Below are positions 1 through 8,696 of a stretch of DNA of 64,000 nucleotides, in pieces. Origin of the DNA: Polaribacter cellanae (GTDB lineage: Bacteria; Bacteroidota; Bacteroidia; Flavobacteriales; Flavobacteriaceae); contig NZ_CP071869.1 of assembly GCF_017569185.1 (NCBI RefSeq), positions 3,586,001-3,650,000 of the forward strand, given 5' to 3'. The notes under the pieces were generated by a model. It did no database searches and had not been told where the DNA came from. It was given only the letters and a program-made list of their open reading frames with translations. The position numbers were made by a program, and so were the translations under genes. The first letter of the stretch is position 1; each line of letters starts with the position of its first letter.

Positions 1-1
1 A

Positions 2-103
2 AACGAAGTGGTTGATATTGAGGGCTTTGATATTAGAATCTTAAAAACAAGCAGTGCTAAAATCGACGAGGTTTCTCTTAAAATTCAATTAGAAGACGAT
101 TAA
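2..103 (+). CDS. C-terminal end of a CorC/HlyC-type (CNNM-like) transporter-associated protein, partial
   Basis: Only the last 33 codons are in the window; the open frame runs from the window edge to a TAA at 101-103. The visible peptide includes VVDIEGFDIRILKTSSAKID, which resembles the C-terminal CorC/HlyC domain that follows the CBS pair in hemolysin-family or gliding-associated (GldE-like) proteins, where a beta strand of the form G-F-x-F-x-V-L is followed by a basic Ile/Val-rich strand. In flavobacteria such a gene often precedes a PpiD/SurA-type isomerase, as here. The call rests on a short tail and on context, so it is tentative. Confidence 0.5.
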   Translation, partial: NEVVDIEGFDIRILKTSSAKIDEVSLKIQLEDD

Positions 104-169
104 AAAAAACTTTCGCAAATCTTTCCTTTAAATTGCTATCTACCTTACCATTAATATGTTTAAAATGGG

Positions 170-200
170 TTGCAATATTAAAACCCAAATCGTATATTCG
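170..200 (+). promoter_or_regulatory. Possible promoter of the isomerase gene
   Basis: A TTG at 170-172 is followed about 20 bp later by TATATTCG at 193-200, an imperfect match to the Bacteroidota pattern TTTG-N19/20-TAnnTTTG. It lies 27 bp upstream of the ATG at 227. Read by eye only. Confidence 0.3.
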
Positions 201-226
201 CCAACTGAAAATAAATTAAATTAAGT

Positions 227-2317
227 ATGGCAATTTTATCAAAAATTAGAGAACGTTCGATGTTCTTAATAATTATTATTGGTTTAGCACTTTTTGCTTT
301 TGTACTAGACCCTTCTACTTTAGGAGATTTTTTTAACTCTAGCAAAGTAAATGAGGTTGGAGAAATAAATGGCGAAACAGTTTCTAGACAAGAATTTGCA
401 ACCGCTTTAGAAGCATATAAACAACAAACTGGTGGTAGAGTTTCTGAAATGCAAGCAGCAAAATCTGTTTGGGATAACATTGTTAGAAAAAAGATTTACA
501 AAAACCAATTAGAAGAAGCTGGTATTACTGTTGGAGAACAAGATGTTTGGAACGAAGTAATAAATTCTCCTTCTGTAAGTAATAGCCCTCAATTTCAAAA
601 TGAAGCTGGTTTGTTTGACGAAGGAAAGTTCAAACAATTCTTAGCAGATACAAAAGAGAACAACCCTCAATTATGGACTGCTTGGTCTAATTACATGAAC
701 CAAATTAAAGATAATGCAGAAACAAGTACGTACAACAAATTAATAACTGCTGGTTTAGGAGCTTCTTTAAAAGAAGGCGAAAACGAGTATATGATAGAGA
801 ACACGAAAGTAAATGCCCAGTTTGTGTATGTTCCTTATTCTACTGTAGCAGATAGTTTGGTTAAAATTAAAAAGTCGGATGTAAAAGCATATATTAAAAA
901 CCACAAAGCTCAATTTCAAGTGGATGCATCTCGTGATATTTCTTACGTAAAGTTCGATATTGTTGCAACTCCAGAAGACGAAGAAGCAATAAAGGCAGAT
1001 TTAGCCACTTTAATCGAAGACTTTAAAAAGACTTCAAACAACAAAGATTTCTTAAACGAAAATGGTTCTGAAACTCCTTTAGATGAAAACTATAAGTACA
1101 ATGTAAACATTAACCAAACCATTGCAAACGAAATTTTTGCAGGAGATAAAGGAGATGTATTTGGACCTTATAAAGATCAAGGATATTTTAAAGTTTCTAA
1201 AATTGTAGAAATTTCTAAAATGCCAGATTCAGTAAAAGCAAGCCATATTTTAATACCTTTTGTTGGTGCACAAAGAGCAACTCCAGATGTTACAAGGTCG
1301 GAAGACGAAGCTAAGAAATTAGCAGACAGCATTCTTACTGTTGTAAAAAGAAGAAGTAGCAAATTTGCAGATTTAGCAAAAGAATTTTCTTCAGATAAAT
1401 CGAATGCAGAAAAAGGAGGAGATTTAGATTGGTTTAATTACAATAGAATGACACCTGCTTTTAGAGATTTTTCTTTTACAAACAAAAAAGGAACTATAGA
1501 TGTTGTAAAAACTCCTTTTGGTTTTCATATTGTAAAAATAGATGAAACTAAAAACGAACAAAAAGTTTTAAAATTAGCTACATTTAGCAGAAAAATTGTT
1601 GCTTCAGAAAAAACAGAAAACGAAGTATTCCAAAAAGCAGAGCAATTTGCATTGGCGATTTCTAATAATAAAGATTATGCACAAGTTGCAAAAGATAACA
1701 ACTACAATTTAAGATCTGCAGTTGGTTTAAAAGTTTTAGACGAGAGTGTACCAGGTATTGGTAATCAAAGACCAATTGTTTCTTGGGCATTTGAGAAACA
1801 CCTAAAAACAGGAGATTTTAAGCGTTTCGATATAGAAGGTAGTCACGTAGTTGCAATTATAACAGGAAAAACAGAAAAAGGTTTAATGCCTGTAGATAAA
1901 GCTATCAATAGAGTAAGACCAATTTTGTTAAACGAAAAGAAAGCAGCTATACTTTCAGAAAAATTTAATGGAGCCGATTTACAAGAAATTGCCAAAGCCA
2001 ATAACGTAACTGTTAGAACTGCAAACGGAATTAACTTAAAAACACCAACTTTAAGTGGTGTTGGAGCAGAGCCTAAAGTTGTAGGAGCAATGTATAATGC
2101 TGAATTAAATAAAATGTATAACAATATTGCAGGAAGCAGAGGAGTGTATGCCTTTAAAGTTACAGAAAGAAACTTACCAACAGCTTTACCAAACTACGAT
2201 TCTAATAGAAAGAAAATTGCTGAAGCAAGAAAAAGACTTACATTTAAAATGTATGAGGCTTTAAAAGAAGCTTCAGATATTGAAGATAATAGAGCAAACA
2301 TGTATGTTTCTAACTAA
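227..2317 (+). CDS. Membrane-anchored peptidyl-prolyl cis-trans isomerase (PpiD/SurA-like)
   Basis: This 696-residue protein has a short basic N-terminus, one transmembrane helix at about residues 12-30 (MFLIIIIGLALFAFVLD), a SurA-type N-terminal chaperone region, and a parvulin rotamase domain at about residues 334-442. The rotamase shows the typical SHILIPF opening, a KFADLAKEFSSDKSNAEKGG segment and a GFHIVKI end. The layout is that of PpiD: an inner-membrane anchor with the chaperone in the periplasm, helping newly exported outer membrane proteins fold. The length is normal for flavobacterial homologues. It follows the CorC/HlyC-like gene by 123 bp and ends at a terminator at 2344-2377. 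The ATG at 227 fits because the basic tail and helix come directly after it. Confidence 0.9.
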   Translation: MAILSKIRERSMFLIIIIGLALFAFVLDPSTLGDFFNSSKVNEVGEINGETVSRQEFATALEAYKQQTGGRVSEMQAAKSVWDNIVRKKIYKNQLEEAGITVGEQDVWNEVINSPSVSNSPQFQNEAGLFDEGKFKQFLADTKENNPQLWTAWSNYMNQIKDNAETSTYNKLITAGLGASLKEGENEYMIENTKVNAQFVYVPYSTVADSLVKIKKSDVKAYIKNHKAQFQVDASRDISYVKFDIVATPEDEEAIKADLATLIEDFKKTSNNKDFLNENGSETPLDENYKYNVNINQTIANEIFAGDKGDVFGPYKDQGYFKVSKIVEISKMPDSVKASHILIPFVGAQRATPDVTRSEDEAKKLADSILTVVKRRSSKFADLAKEFSSDKSNAEKGGDLDWFNYNRMTPAFRDFSFTNKKGTIDVVKTPFGFHIVKIDETKNEQKVLKLATFSRKIVASEKTENEVFQKAEQFALAISNNKDYAQVAKDNNYNLRSAVGLKVLDESVPGIGNQRPIVSWAFEKHLKTGDFKRFDIEGSHVVAIITGKTEKGLMPVDKAINRVRPILLNEKKAAILSEKFNGADLQEIAKANNVTVRTANGINLKTPTLSGVGAEPKVVGAMYNAELNKMYNNIAGSRGVYAFKVTERNLPTALPNYDSNRKKIAEARKRLTFKMYEALKEASDIEDNRANMYVSN

Positions 2318-2343
2318 ACAATAGAATCATTTTATAGAATATT

Positions 2344-2377
2344 AAATCCGTTTACATTGTGAGCGGATTTTTTTTGG
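2344..2377 (+). terminator. Intrinsic terminator of the isomerase gene
   Basis: The arms AATCCG and CGGATT enclose a loop and are followed by a run of eight T residues. It starts about 27 bp after the stop codon. Confidence 0.8.
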
Positions 2378-2616
2378 TTAAAAGATATTTTGAAATAAAG
2401 AGGAAAAAAGCGTGTTTTATTATGGTAATTTTAGTGCAGAAATGGTCTTAGGAATGCTGTATTTTAAAACTAAAATAGTTGGTAAATATTAGTTTAGTAA
2501 AATCCACAACTTCAAGAGAAATTTTGCCAAACACTTTTAATTTTCTTGAAAACTAACTGTTTTTCAATTTAAACCTGTATACCCAAATAGGTTTTGTTTT
2601 CAAAAATACACGCAAA

Positions 2617-2646
2617 AAAACCTTTTCGAGTAATCAAAAAGGTTTT
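2617..2646 (-). terminator. Intrinsic terminator of rho
   Basis: The arms AAAACCTTTT (2617-2626) and AAAAGGTTTT (2637-2646) are perfect 10-bp complements. On the minus strand the hairpin runs into a T-rich tract, about 25 bp after the rho stop codon. Confidence 0.75.
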
Positions 2647-2670
2647 GTTATATTTAAAAAGTTAAAAAAA

Positions 2671-4383
2671 TTATCCGTTCATAGAAATTAAAAACTCTTC
2701 GTTATTTTTAGAGAACTTAATTCTTTCATTTATAAATTCCATTGCTTCAATCGGGTTCATATCTGCTAAATACTTACGTAAAACCCACATTCTTTGCACA
2801 TTATTTGCATCTAACAATAAATCGTCTCTTCTTGTAGAAGATTTAATTAAGTCGATTGCTGGGTAAATTCTACGGTTAGAAATATTTCTGTCTAACTGAA
2901 GTTCCATATTACCTGTTCCTTTAAATTCTTCGAAAATTACTTCGTCCATTTTAGAACCTGTTTCTGTAAGTGCAGTTGCAATAATGGTTAAAGAACCACC
3001 ATTTTCTATATTTCTAGCAGCTCCAAAGAAACGCTTTGGTTTGTGTAAAGCATTTGCATCTATACCACCAGAAAGTATTTTTCCAGAAGCAGGTGCAACT
3101 GTATTGTAAGCTCTTGCCAAACGAGTTATAGAATCTAAAAGAATAACAACATCATGCCCACACTCTACCAAACGTTTTGCTTTTTCTAAAACAATATTGG
3201 CTACTCTTACGTGTTTGTCTGCAGGTTCGTCGAAAGTAGAAGCAACTACTTCTCCACGAACGCTTCTTTGCATATCTGTAACTTCTTCAGGACGCTCGTC
3301 AATTAATAAAACAATTTGATATACTTCTGGATGGTTCGTTGCAATTGCCTTCGCAACATCCTTTAATAACATGGTTTTACCAGTTTTAGGTTGTGCTACA
3401 ATCATACCACGTTGTCCTTTTCCAATTGGAGAAAATAAATCGATAATTCTTGTAGATAAAGAACTTCCTTTTTCTGCTAAATTGAATTTTTCTTGAGGAA
3501 ATAATGGCGTTAAATGCTCAAAAGAAACACGATCTCTAACAATATTAGGGTTTAATCCATTAATTTTCGAAACTCTAATTAAAGGAAAATATTTCTCACC
3601 TTCTTTTGGCGGACGAACATTTCCTTTAACAGTATCTCCAGTTTTTAAACCGAATAATTTAATTTGAGATTGAGAAACATAAATATCATCAGGAGAAGAT
3701 AAATAGTTATAGTCAGACGAGCGTAAGAAACCATAACCATCTGGCATCATTTCTAAAACACCTTCACTTTCTATAATTCCATCAAATTCGAAATCTGGAT
3801 CTCTATATCTGTTACTAGATTTATTTCCATTACCTCTGTTAGAGTTGTTTTTATCTCTATTTTGATTGGTGTTTTTATTTTTTTGGTTCGAATTGGTGTT
3901 TTTCTGATTTGGGTTTTTTTGCTGTTTTGGAGAATGATTTGGAGCTTTTTTCTCCTGTGAATCATTATTCTTAACAACATTTTCTTTTTTCGTATCAGAA
4001 GTGTTTTCCTTTTTAAGAGGTGTTTTAGTTCTTGGTCTAATTACCTTTTTAGGTCTTTCTTCTGTTTTAGTATCAGAATTTTTAACTTCAGGAACATTTG
4101 TTTCTTGAGGTTTTGCTTCAGCAGTTTTGTTATCTGTGCTGTTATGATCCGCTTGTGGTTTTTTGCTAACTCTTTTTCTTTTAGGTTTATCAGTTTTTAC
4201 TGAATCTTTATTTGTTGGTGTAGCAACAGTTTTTGTAGAAGTAGGGTTAGTGGCTTGTGTATCTAGTATTTGATACACTAAATCTAATTTTTTAAGTTGG
4301 CTTGTTTTTTTAAGTCCAATAGATTTTGCAATTACTTGCAAATCGGCAAGAGTTTTTGCTTTTAGTTCCGAGATTTCGAACAT
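2671..4383 (-). CDS. rho: Transcription termination factor Rho
   Basis: Rho is the hexameric RNA helicase that ends transcription of untranslated RNA. The 570-residue protein starts with the Rho N-terminal helical domain (about 1-45). A long disordered Lys/Asn/Gln/Thr-rich insert follows (about 50-195), then the cold-shock-like RNA-binding domain ([20 protein letters not shown]). The ATPase domain comes last, with Walker [12 protein letters not shown] near residue 330 and Walker [18 protein letters not shown]. coli Rho has 419 residues; the insert explains the extra length and is typical of Bacteroidota. The gene stands alone, with its own terminator, and is divergent from the DUF4293 gene. 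Confidence 0.97.
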   Translation of the reverse strand: MFEISELKAKTLADLQVIAKSIGLKKTSQLKKLDLVYQILDTQATNPTSTKTVATPTNKDSVKTDKPKRKRVSKKPQADHNSTDNKTAEAKPQETNVPEVKNSDTKTEERPKKVIRPRTKTPLKKENTSDTKKENVVKNNDSQEKKAPNHSPKQQKNPNQKNTNSNQKNKNTNQNRDKNNSNRGNGNKSSNRYRDPDFEFDGIIESEGVLEMMPDGYGFLRSSDYNYLSSPDDIYVSQSQIKLFGLKTGDTVKGNVRPPKEGEKYFPLIRVSKINGLNPNIVRDRVSFEHLTPLFPQEKFNLAEKGSSLSTRIIDLFSPIGKGQRGMIVAQPKTGKTMLLKDVAKAIATNHPEVYQIVLLIDERPEEVTDMQRSVRGEVVASTFDEPADKHVRVANIVLEKAKRLVECGHDVVILLDSITRLARAYNTVAPASGKILSGGIDANALHKPKRFFGAARNIENGGSLTIIATALTETGSKMDEVIFEEFKGTGNMELQLDRNISNRRIYPAIDLIKSSTRRDDLLLDANNVQRMWVLRKYLADMNPIEAMEFINERIKFSKNNEEFLISMNG

Positions 4384-4557
4384 TATGTATATATTAAGTT
4401 AAAATGAATCTTAAATTTGTAATAAGATTTGTATGAGTTTCTTTTTGAATTTGGCTACCTATATAGTACTATAAAATAGCTTTTGTGCGGTTTATTGTAA
4501 TAACAAATATATGCTTTTTTTTTTAGTTCTCAATTTTCTTTTTAAAAAAGAATGTTC

Positions 4558-4565
4558 TACTTTTG
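4558..4565 (+). promoter_or_regulatory. Promoter -7 element of the DUF4293 gene
   Basis: TACTTTTG matches the Bacteroidota TAnnTTTG -7 consensus exactly and lies 20 bp upstream of the ATG at 4586. Confidence 0.55.
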
Positions 4566-4585
4566 TGAGACTGTAAAAAAACGAT

Positions 4586-5017
4586 ATGATTCAAAGAATA
4601 CAAACCATATATTTACTATTAGCATCTGCAATTTCTGGCGGACTAATTTTTGTATTTGATTTGTGGGAAAATTTAAAAAGAGAAGTTTTTGCATTCGATT
4701 TATTGAGTTCTAATTCTCTTAGTTTAAAAATTATACCTATATTGTTTCTAGTTTCAGCCATCTTAACATTTATAGCTATTTTCTTATATAAAAATAGAAA
4801 ATTACAATTTGTTATAGGTCGCTTAGCAATTTTGGTAAACCTTATTTTATTAGGATTATCGATTTATTTATCTCTAAATTTATCTGGAGAAACAGCTGTT
4901 TCCGAGAAAGGTATTGGGATGTTTATACCTATTTTAGCTATTTTGCTTATTGTTTTAGCAAATAAAGCGATTAAAAAGGATGAAGATCTTGTAAAATCTG
5001 TAGATCGATTGCGATAA
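4586..5017 (+). CDS. DUF4293 family membrane protein
   Basis: This 143-residue protein has four predicted membrane helices, beginning YLLLASAISGGLIFVF, IIPILFLVSAILTFIAIF, LAILVNLILLGLSIYLSL and MFIPILAILLIVLANKAI. The opening MIQRIQTIYLLLA and the spacing of the helices are those of the DUF4293 family, found almost only in Bacteroidota and commonly next to rho, as here. The function is unknown. A promoter element lies 20 bp upstream and a strong terminator follows the stop, so it is probably monocistronic. Confidence 0.85.
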   Translation: MIQRIQTIYLLLASAISGGLIFVFDLWENLKREVFAFDLLSSNSLSLKIIPILFLVSAILTFIAIFLYKNRKLQFVIGRLAILVNLILLGLSIYLSLNLSGETAVSEKGIGMFIPILAILLIVLANKAIKKDEDLVKSVDRLR

Positions 5018-5045
5018 AACTAACATCTTAGTTATATTTAGTGCG

Positions 5046-5078
5046 AAAAAAAACCGAGAAATTTTTCTCGGTTTTTTT
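5046..5078 (+). terminator. Intrinsic terminator of the DUF4293 gene
   Basis: The arms AAACCGAGAAA (5051-5061) and TTTCTCGGTTT (5064-5074) form a perfect 11-bp stem followed by T residues. Confidence 0.9.
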
Positions 5079-5201
5079 ATTTTAAAAGATTTTTTACGCA
5101 TTTCTCCATCGATAAAATTTTAAAAATGTAAATTTAGGGTTTCAAAAAGTAAAAAAAATACCATTTTTAAATACCTGATTTACAGTAATTTAAAAACCCA
5201 C

Positions 5202-5268
5202 TATCCCTGAGCTCAGGGATAGTTATCCCTGAGCTCAGGGATACGAAAAATATACGGAGCTCAGGGAT
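5202..5268 (+). promoter_or_regulatory. Cluster of palindromes upstream of the response regulator gene (candidate operator)
   Basis: Two identical perfect 20-bp palindromes, TATCCCTGAGCTCAGGGATA, lie at 5202-5221 and 5224-5243, with centres 22 bp apart. A third, partial copy (GAGCTCAGGGAT, 5257-5268) keeps the core and right arm; its centre is 26 bp further on. The cluster ends 41 bp before the ATG at 5309 and lies after the preceding gene's terminator, so it is in the promoter region of the response regulator. Sites spaced by about two helical turns on one DNA face are typical of a dimeric regulator, and autoregulation by the adjacent LuxR-type protein is the simplest reading. A structural repeat is the alternative. 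Confidence 0.7.
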
Positions 5269-5308
5269 TGTTTGGTATGTAATAGTAAGTTAAATTTGTA
5301 ATGTAAAA

Positions 5309-5974
5309 ATGAATAAAAAGATATACGTTCATATAGCAGATGATCACAAAATATTAATTGAAGGTTTAATTGCTGTAATAAAGACAGAAAAAAAAATAAA
5401 TATCAAAGGATATTCTTTAACTGGGAAACAAGTAGTAGACTGGTTTGATAAAGAAGGAAATACTGCAGATGTTTTAGTTTTAGATATTACGATGCCAGAA
5501 TTAGATGGTTTTGAAGTTTTAAAACATTTTCGTAAACAAAAAATAGATCAAAAAGTAATTATTTTATCTAGTTACGACGATATTAAAATTGTAGACGAAG
5601 TATTAAAGCTAGGTGCATATGGATATATTTCTAAAGGAAATGCTGGAGGGCACATTATACAAGCAATAAAAAAAGTAGCGGCTGGCGAGCAATATTTTAG
5701 CGACGATATACAGAGTTTACTTTTACAAAAGATTACAGGAGGGCGACTTCCAATAGGAGACGCACCAGAAGATTTTTTATTTGAAAAATTAACAGAAAGA
5801 GAAATAAAAGTATTAAGATTAGTAACCTTAGAATATAACACCAGTGAAATCGCCAACCAGTTAAATGTTAGCCATCACACAGTAGAAACATATAGAAGAA
5901 AATTATTAAAAAAATTAAATGTAAAATCATCAATAGGATTAGCAATGTATGCCGTAAAATTTAAAATAGTATAA
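5309..5974 (+). CDS. LuxR/NarL-type response regulator
   Basis: This 221-residue DNA-binding response regulator has a receiver domain at about 5-125. The acidic pair is D11/D12 (ADDHKILIEG), the phospho-acceptor is D59 (LVLDITMPELDGF), and the conserved lysine is K109 (YISKGNAG). A LuxR-type helix-turn-helix follows at about 160-220 (LTEREIKVLRLVTLEYNTSE, then NQLNVSHHTVETYRRKLLKK). The length is normal. The gene for a cognate-looking histidine kinase lies 0.9 kb downstream on the same strand, after a lipoprotein gene, so the three probably form one signalling unit. The palindromes at 5202-5268 are in its promoter region. The input signal is not evident. Confidence 0.93.
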   Translation: MNKKIYVHIADDHKILIEGLIAVIKTEKKINIKGYSLTGKQVVDWFDKEGNTADVLVLDITMPELDGFEVLKHFRKQKIDQKVIILSSYDDIKIVDEVLKLGAYGYISKGNAGGHIIQAIKKVAAGEQYFSDDIQSLLLQKITGGRLPIGDAPEDFLFEKLTEREIKVLRLVTLEYNTSEIANQLNVSHHTVETYRRKLLKKLNVKSSIGLAMYAVKFKIV

Positions 5975-5978
5975 AACC

Positions 5979-6040
5979 TACCCCCATTTTTTAAGTCAAA
6001 GATATTATCTACCCCTAAACGACTTAAAAAGTAATCCCCC
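5979..6040 (+). promoter_or_regulatory. TACCCC repeats with an inverted repeat upstream of the lipoprotein gene
   Basis: CTACCCCC (5978-5985), CTACCCCT (6009-6016) and TAATCCCCC (6032-6040) lie between the response regulator and lipoprotein genes. An inverted repeat is interleaved: TTTTTAAGTC (5988-5997) with GACTTAAAAA (6021-6030). TACCCCTAA agrees at seven of nine positions with TATCCCTGA, the half-site of the palindromes upstream of the response regulator gene, so the same protein may bind both. The inverted repeat could also act as a terminator or attenuator for the first gene. Confidence 0.5.
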
Positions 6041-6141
6041 AATACATACTATAAATGTATACATTGCTTCCCTATTTTATTATAAATTTAGTTTAACCAA
6101 AAACATATTTTAATATCAATCTTTAATTTAATTACATTATT

Positions 6142-6849
6142 ATGAAATCTCTAAAATTACTATCTTTCGTATTAGCAACAGCATTTGTATTTACTTCTTG
6201 CTCTAACGACGAAAATTTATCTCCAGAACCAGCATCTAACAGTCTTTTAAAATCTTTTAAAATTAAAAGAGATGCAAAAGGAGCTTATTCCGTAGATTAT
6301 AATTTACCAGACAACGTTAGAACAGAAAAAATTATAAACGAAAAGAAAAACTCTAGTAAAGTTTATTTATACTCTTCAAATGAAGGTGCCAGTAGAAAAG
6401 AATCGCAAGATTTAATAGTCGATGGAAACGAATTAAAAGTTGGTTTTGTAGATACAAACACCAATAACAACCCTTATATTTTAATTGAAGACGATAATAT
6501 TGCTTTAGCAAAAGGGAAAAACGAAGAAATGCTCTCTGAATACAGTATTGCATCAAATGAAGATGGTACATTTTCTTTAGATTTTAAAGTGAATGATAAC
6601 GTTACTGTAGATTTCGTTTATAACGAAAGTAAAAATATTTACGAAGTACATTTAGAAGGAGGTAAAGCTTCAAGTAAAGCTTATAGCAGAATATTAAACA
6701 ATAAAGATGGAAAACCTTTAAAAATTGACTTTGTTAACCATAAGTCAAGTGCAAAATATGCTTCTAAAGCTTCTGTTTTGAGAAGAAAGCCAAGAGTTTC
6801 CATAGGTAATGGAGAAAGTGTAGAAAACCTTCCTGATTATCATAAATAA
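6142..6849 (+). CDS. Lipoprotein of unknown function between the response regulator and kinase genes
   Basis: This 235-residue protein has a lipoprotein signal peptide ending FTSCSNDEN, so it is processed by signal peptidase II with Cys20 lipidated. The rest is hydrophilic, rich in Asn, Lys, Ser and Asp, with no motif I can name. Two loosely similar halves can be seen: KSFKIKRDAKGAYSVDYNLP and SIASNEDGTFSLDFKVND both lead into a charged strand with Tyr/Val, which suggests a duplicated beta domain. It lies 167 bp after the response regulator gene and 32 bp before the kinase gene, so it may be an output or a sensory partner of that system. Confidence 0.75.
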   Translation: MKSLKLLSFVLATAFVFTSCSNDENLSPEPASNSLLKSFKIKRDAKGAYSVDYNLPDNVRTEKIINEKKNSSKVYLYSSNEGASRKESQDLIVDGNELKVGFVDTNTNNNPYILIEDDNIALAKGKNEEMLSEYSIASNEDGTFSLDFKVNDNVTVDFVYNESKNIYEVHLEGGKASSKAYSRILNNKDGKPLKIDFVNHKSSAKYASKASVLRRKPRVSIGNGESVENLPDYHK

Positions 6850-6881
6850 TTTTTACCACTTATAAAAAATAGATATTACTT

Positions 6882-8696
6882 TTGAAAAAGAAATTAAAAC
6901 TACTAATTTATATAATTGGTATTTTAAATAGTACAACCCTATTAAAAGCTGCCCCTAGTAATTTACATGCTGCTGAAGAAGTTTCGATTCTTGAAACTTC
7001 TTCAGTTTTTCTTGTACAGCAAGATTCTATATTCAAAAAAAAATACAATGCTGTTTTAAAACTGTATGAAAAAGAAAAATTCATTAAAGCCCTTAATAAG
7101 GCGTTGGTACTTTTTGATGCAGAAAAAAGAACGGCTAATGGAAATAATTTATTTTCAGTTTCTGTATTAATTGCAGATATTTACGATAAAACCAACAATC
7201 ATAAAAGAGCGCTTAAATATTACAAACAATCGTTAACCATTTTAAATAATTCTACGAATACTTTTCCAGAAAGTAAGGATGCCAATTTTTTTAGTGAAAG
7301 TTTAGCCAAAATTTATTTAAGGCTTGGCAGTACTTTTCAAAAAAAATTTCAAAAAGATAGTGCAAAATTTTATTACAAAAAGGTAGAGCAAATACCCAGT
7401 CTAAACAAAGAGGTAAAAAGGTATAAAGCAATTATCTTTAGTAATTTGACAGGAATTTATGAAATGGATTCATTGTATGACACTGCCATTGAATATGCAA
7501 AAAAGTCTATAAATATTAATAAAGACATTAATAATAAAATAGGGCAAGCAAAAGCAACAAATAATTTAGGGAATATTTATTTGGTATTAGATAATTTTAA
7601 AACAGCAAAAAAAAACTATTTAGAAGGAATTGAGTTGATAAAAAACGACAACAGCCAAAATGCAGTTCGAGAAAAAGCAAATTTATATTACAATTTAGCT
7701 TGGGCAATGCGTAATTTAAAAGACTACAAAGCCTACGATTTTCAAGAAATGTCTTACGAAATAGAAGATGGTCTTAGAGACAAGAACATTAGAAGCATGG
7801 TAGAAAAAATATCGATGGAATACGATGTTGAAGGAATAAAAAGAGAAGAAGAAAGTAAACGAGAAAAAGACCAAATTACTTTTTGGCTGTATGTTGCGAT
7901 TAGTTTTGCAATTATTTTATCACTTTTATATTGGGTAAATTTTTATAAGCTAAAACAAAAAAATTTAAGTTTAAAATTATCTCAAACGCAACTTATTCAA
8001 AACCAAAATATAGAGAAGATAAAATCGGAGTCTCAAGCAAGAATTTTAAATGCTACCATCGATGGTAAAGAAACCGAAAGAAAAGAAATTGCAGAAACTT
8101 TACACGATAACGTAAGTGCGTTATTATCTTCTGCAAACCTACATTTAATGGCAACAAAATCTAATTTTAAAGGAAAAGTACCTGCAGAAATAGAAAAAAC
8201 ACAACAAATTATTACAGAGGCTTCAACAAAAATTAGAGACTTATCACACACATTGGTTTCTTCTGTATTACTTAAATTCGGGTTGAATTACGCCGTAAAA
8301 GATTTGGCAAACAAGTATTCGAATTCGCAATTAAATATCGAAGCAGATATTACAGGACTTCGAAGATATCATCAAAATTTCGAAATTAAAGTTTACAATA
8401 TCATTCAAGAATTTTTAAATAATATATTAAAACATAGCAAGGCTCGAAATGCGATGATTATTATGTACGAAGAAAATAATAAAATCTGTTTCGAAATTTC
8501 TGATGATGGTGTTGGTTTCGATCAAACAAAAATATCAACAAAAGATGGTTTGGGAATCAACCAAATAGATGCTAGAATTCAAATTATGAAAGGGTATTTA
8601 GGAATTGATTCTAGTTCGAATAATGGAACAAAAATTAAAGTAAAATTACCAATTATAGAAAAAGAAACGATTAACCACGAGTCGCCAATTCTATAA
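6882..8696 (+). CDS. TPR-containing sensor histidine kinase (HisKA_3/NarX type)
   Basis: This 604-residue kinase has an N-terminal signal sequence, tetratricopeptide repeats at about 50-290 (for example AKATNNLGNIYLVLDNFKTA), one membrane helix near 327-350 (FWLYVAISFAIILSLLYWV) and a coiled coil. The HisKA_3 dimerisation domain carries the phospho-acceptor H408 in ETLHDNVSALLSS, and a GHKL ATPase domain ends the protein (N-box QEFLNNILKHSKARN, then SDDGVGFD and GLGINQIDARI). Periplasmic TPRs joined to this kinase type are common in flavobacteria, and the partners are LuxR-type regulators such as the one at 5309. The start is TTG at 6882. The 3' end overlaps the convergent phosphodiesterase gene by 26 bp. 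Confidence 0.92.
   Translation: MKKKLKLLIYIIGILNSTTLLKAAPSNLHAAEEVSILETSSVFLVQQDSIFKKKYNAVLKLYEKEKFIKALNKALVLFDAEKRTANGNNLFSVSVLIADIYDKTNNHKRALKYYKQSLTILNNSTNTFPESKDANFFSESLAKIYLRLGSTFQKKFQKDSAKFYYKKVEQIPSLNKEVKRYKAIIFSNLTGIYEMDSLYDTAIEYAKKSININKDINNKIGQAKATNNLGNIYLVLDNFKTAKKNYLEGIELIKNDNSQNAVREKANLYYNLAWAMRNLKDYKAYDFQEMSYEIEDGLRDKNIRSMVEKISMEYDVEGIKREEESKREKDQITFWLYVAISFAIILSLLYWVNFYKLKQKNLSLKLSQTQLIQNQNIEKIKSESQARILNATIDGKETERKEIAETLHDNVSALLSSANLHLMATKSNFKGKVPAEIEKTQQIITEASTKIRDLSHTLVSSVLLKFGLNYAVKDLANKYSNSQLNIEADITGLRRYHQNFEIKVYNIIQEFLNNILKHSKARNAMIIMYEENNKICFEISDDGVGFDQTKISTKDGLGINQIDARIQIMKGYLGIDSSSNNGTKIKVKLPIIEKETINHESPIL

Larger units (their letters stand above)
2318..2670. other. Intergenic region between two convergent genes
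   Basis: This 353-bp stretch lies between the ends of the isomerase and rho. It holds a terminator for each gene (2344-2377 on plus, 2617-2646 on minus) and a further weak hairpin (AAACCT at 2571-2576 with AGGTTT near 2589-2594). I see no coding potential in the remainder. Confidence 0.7.
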
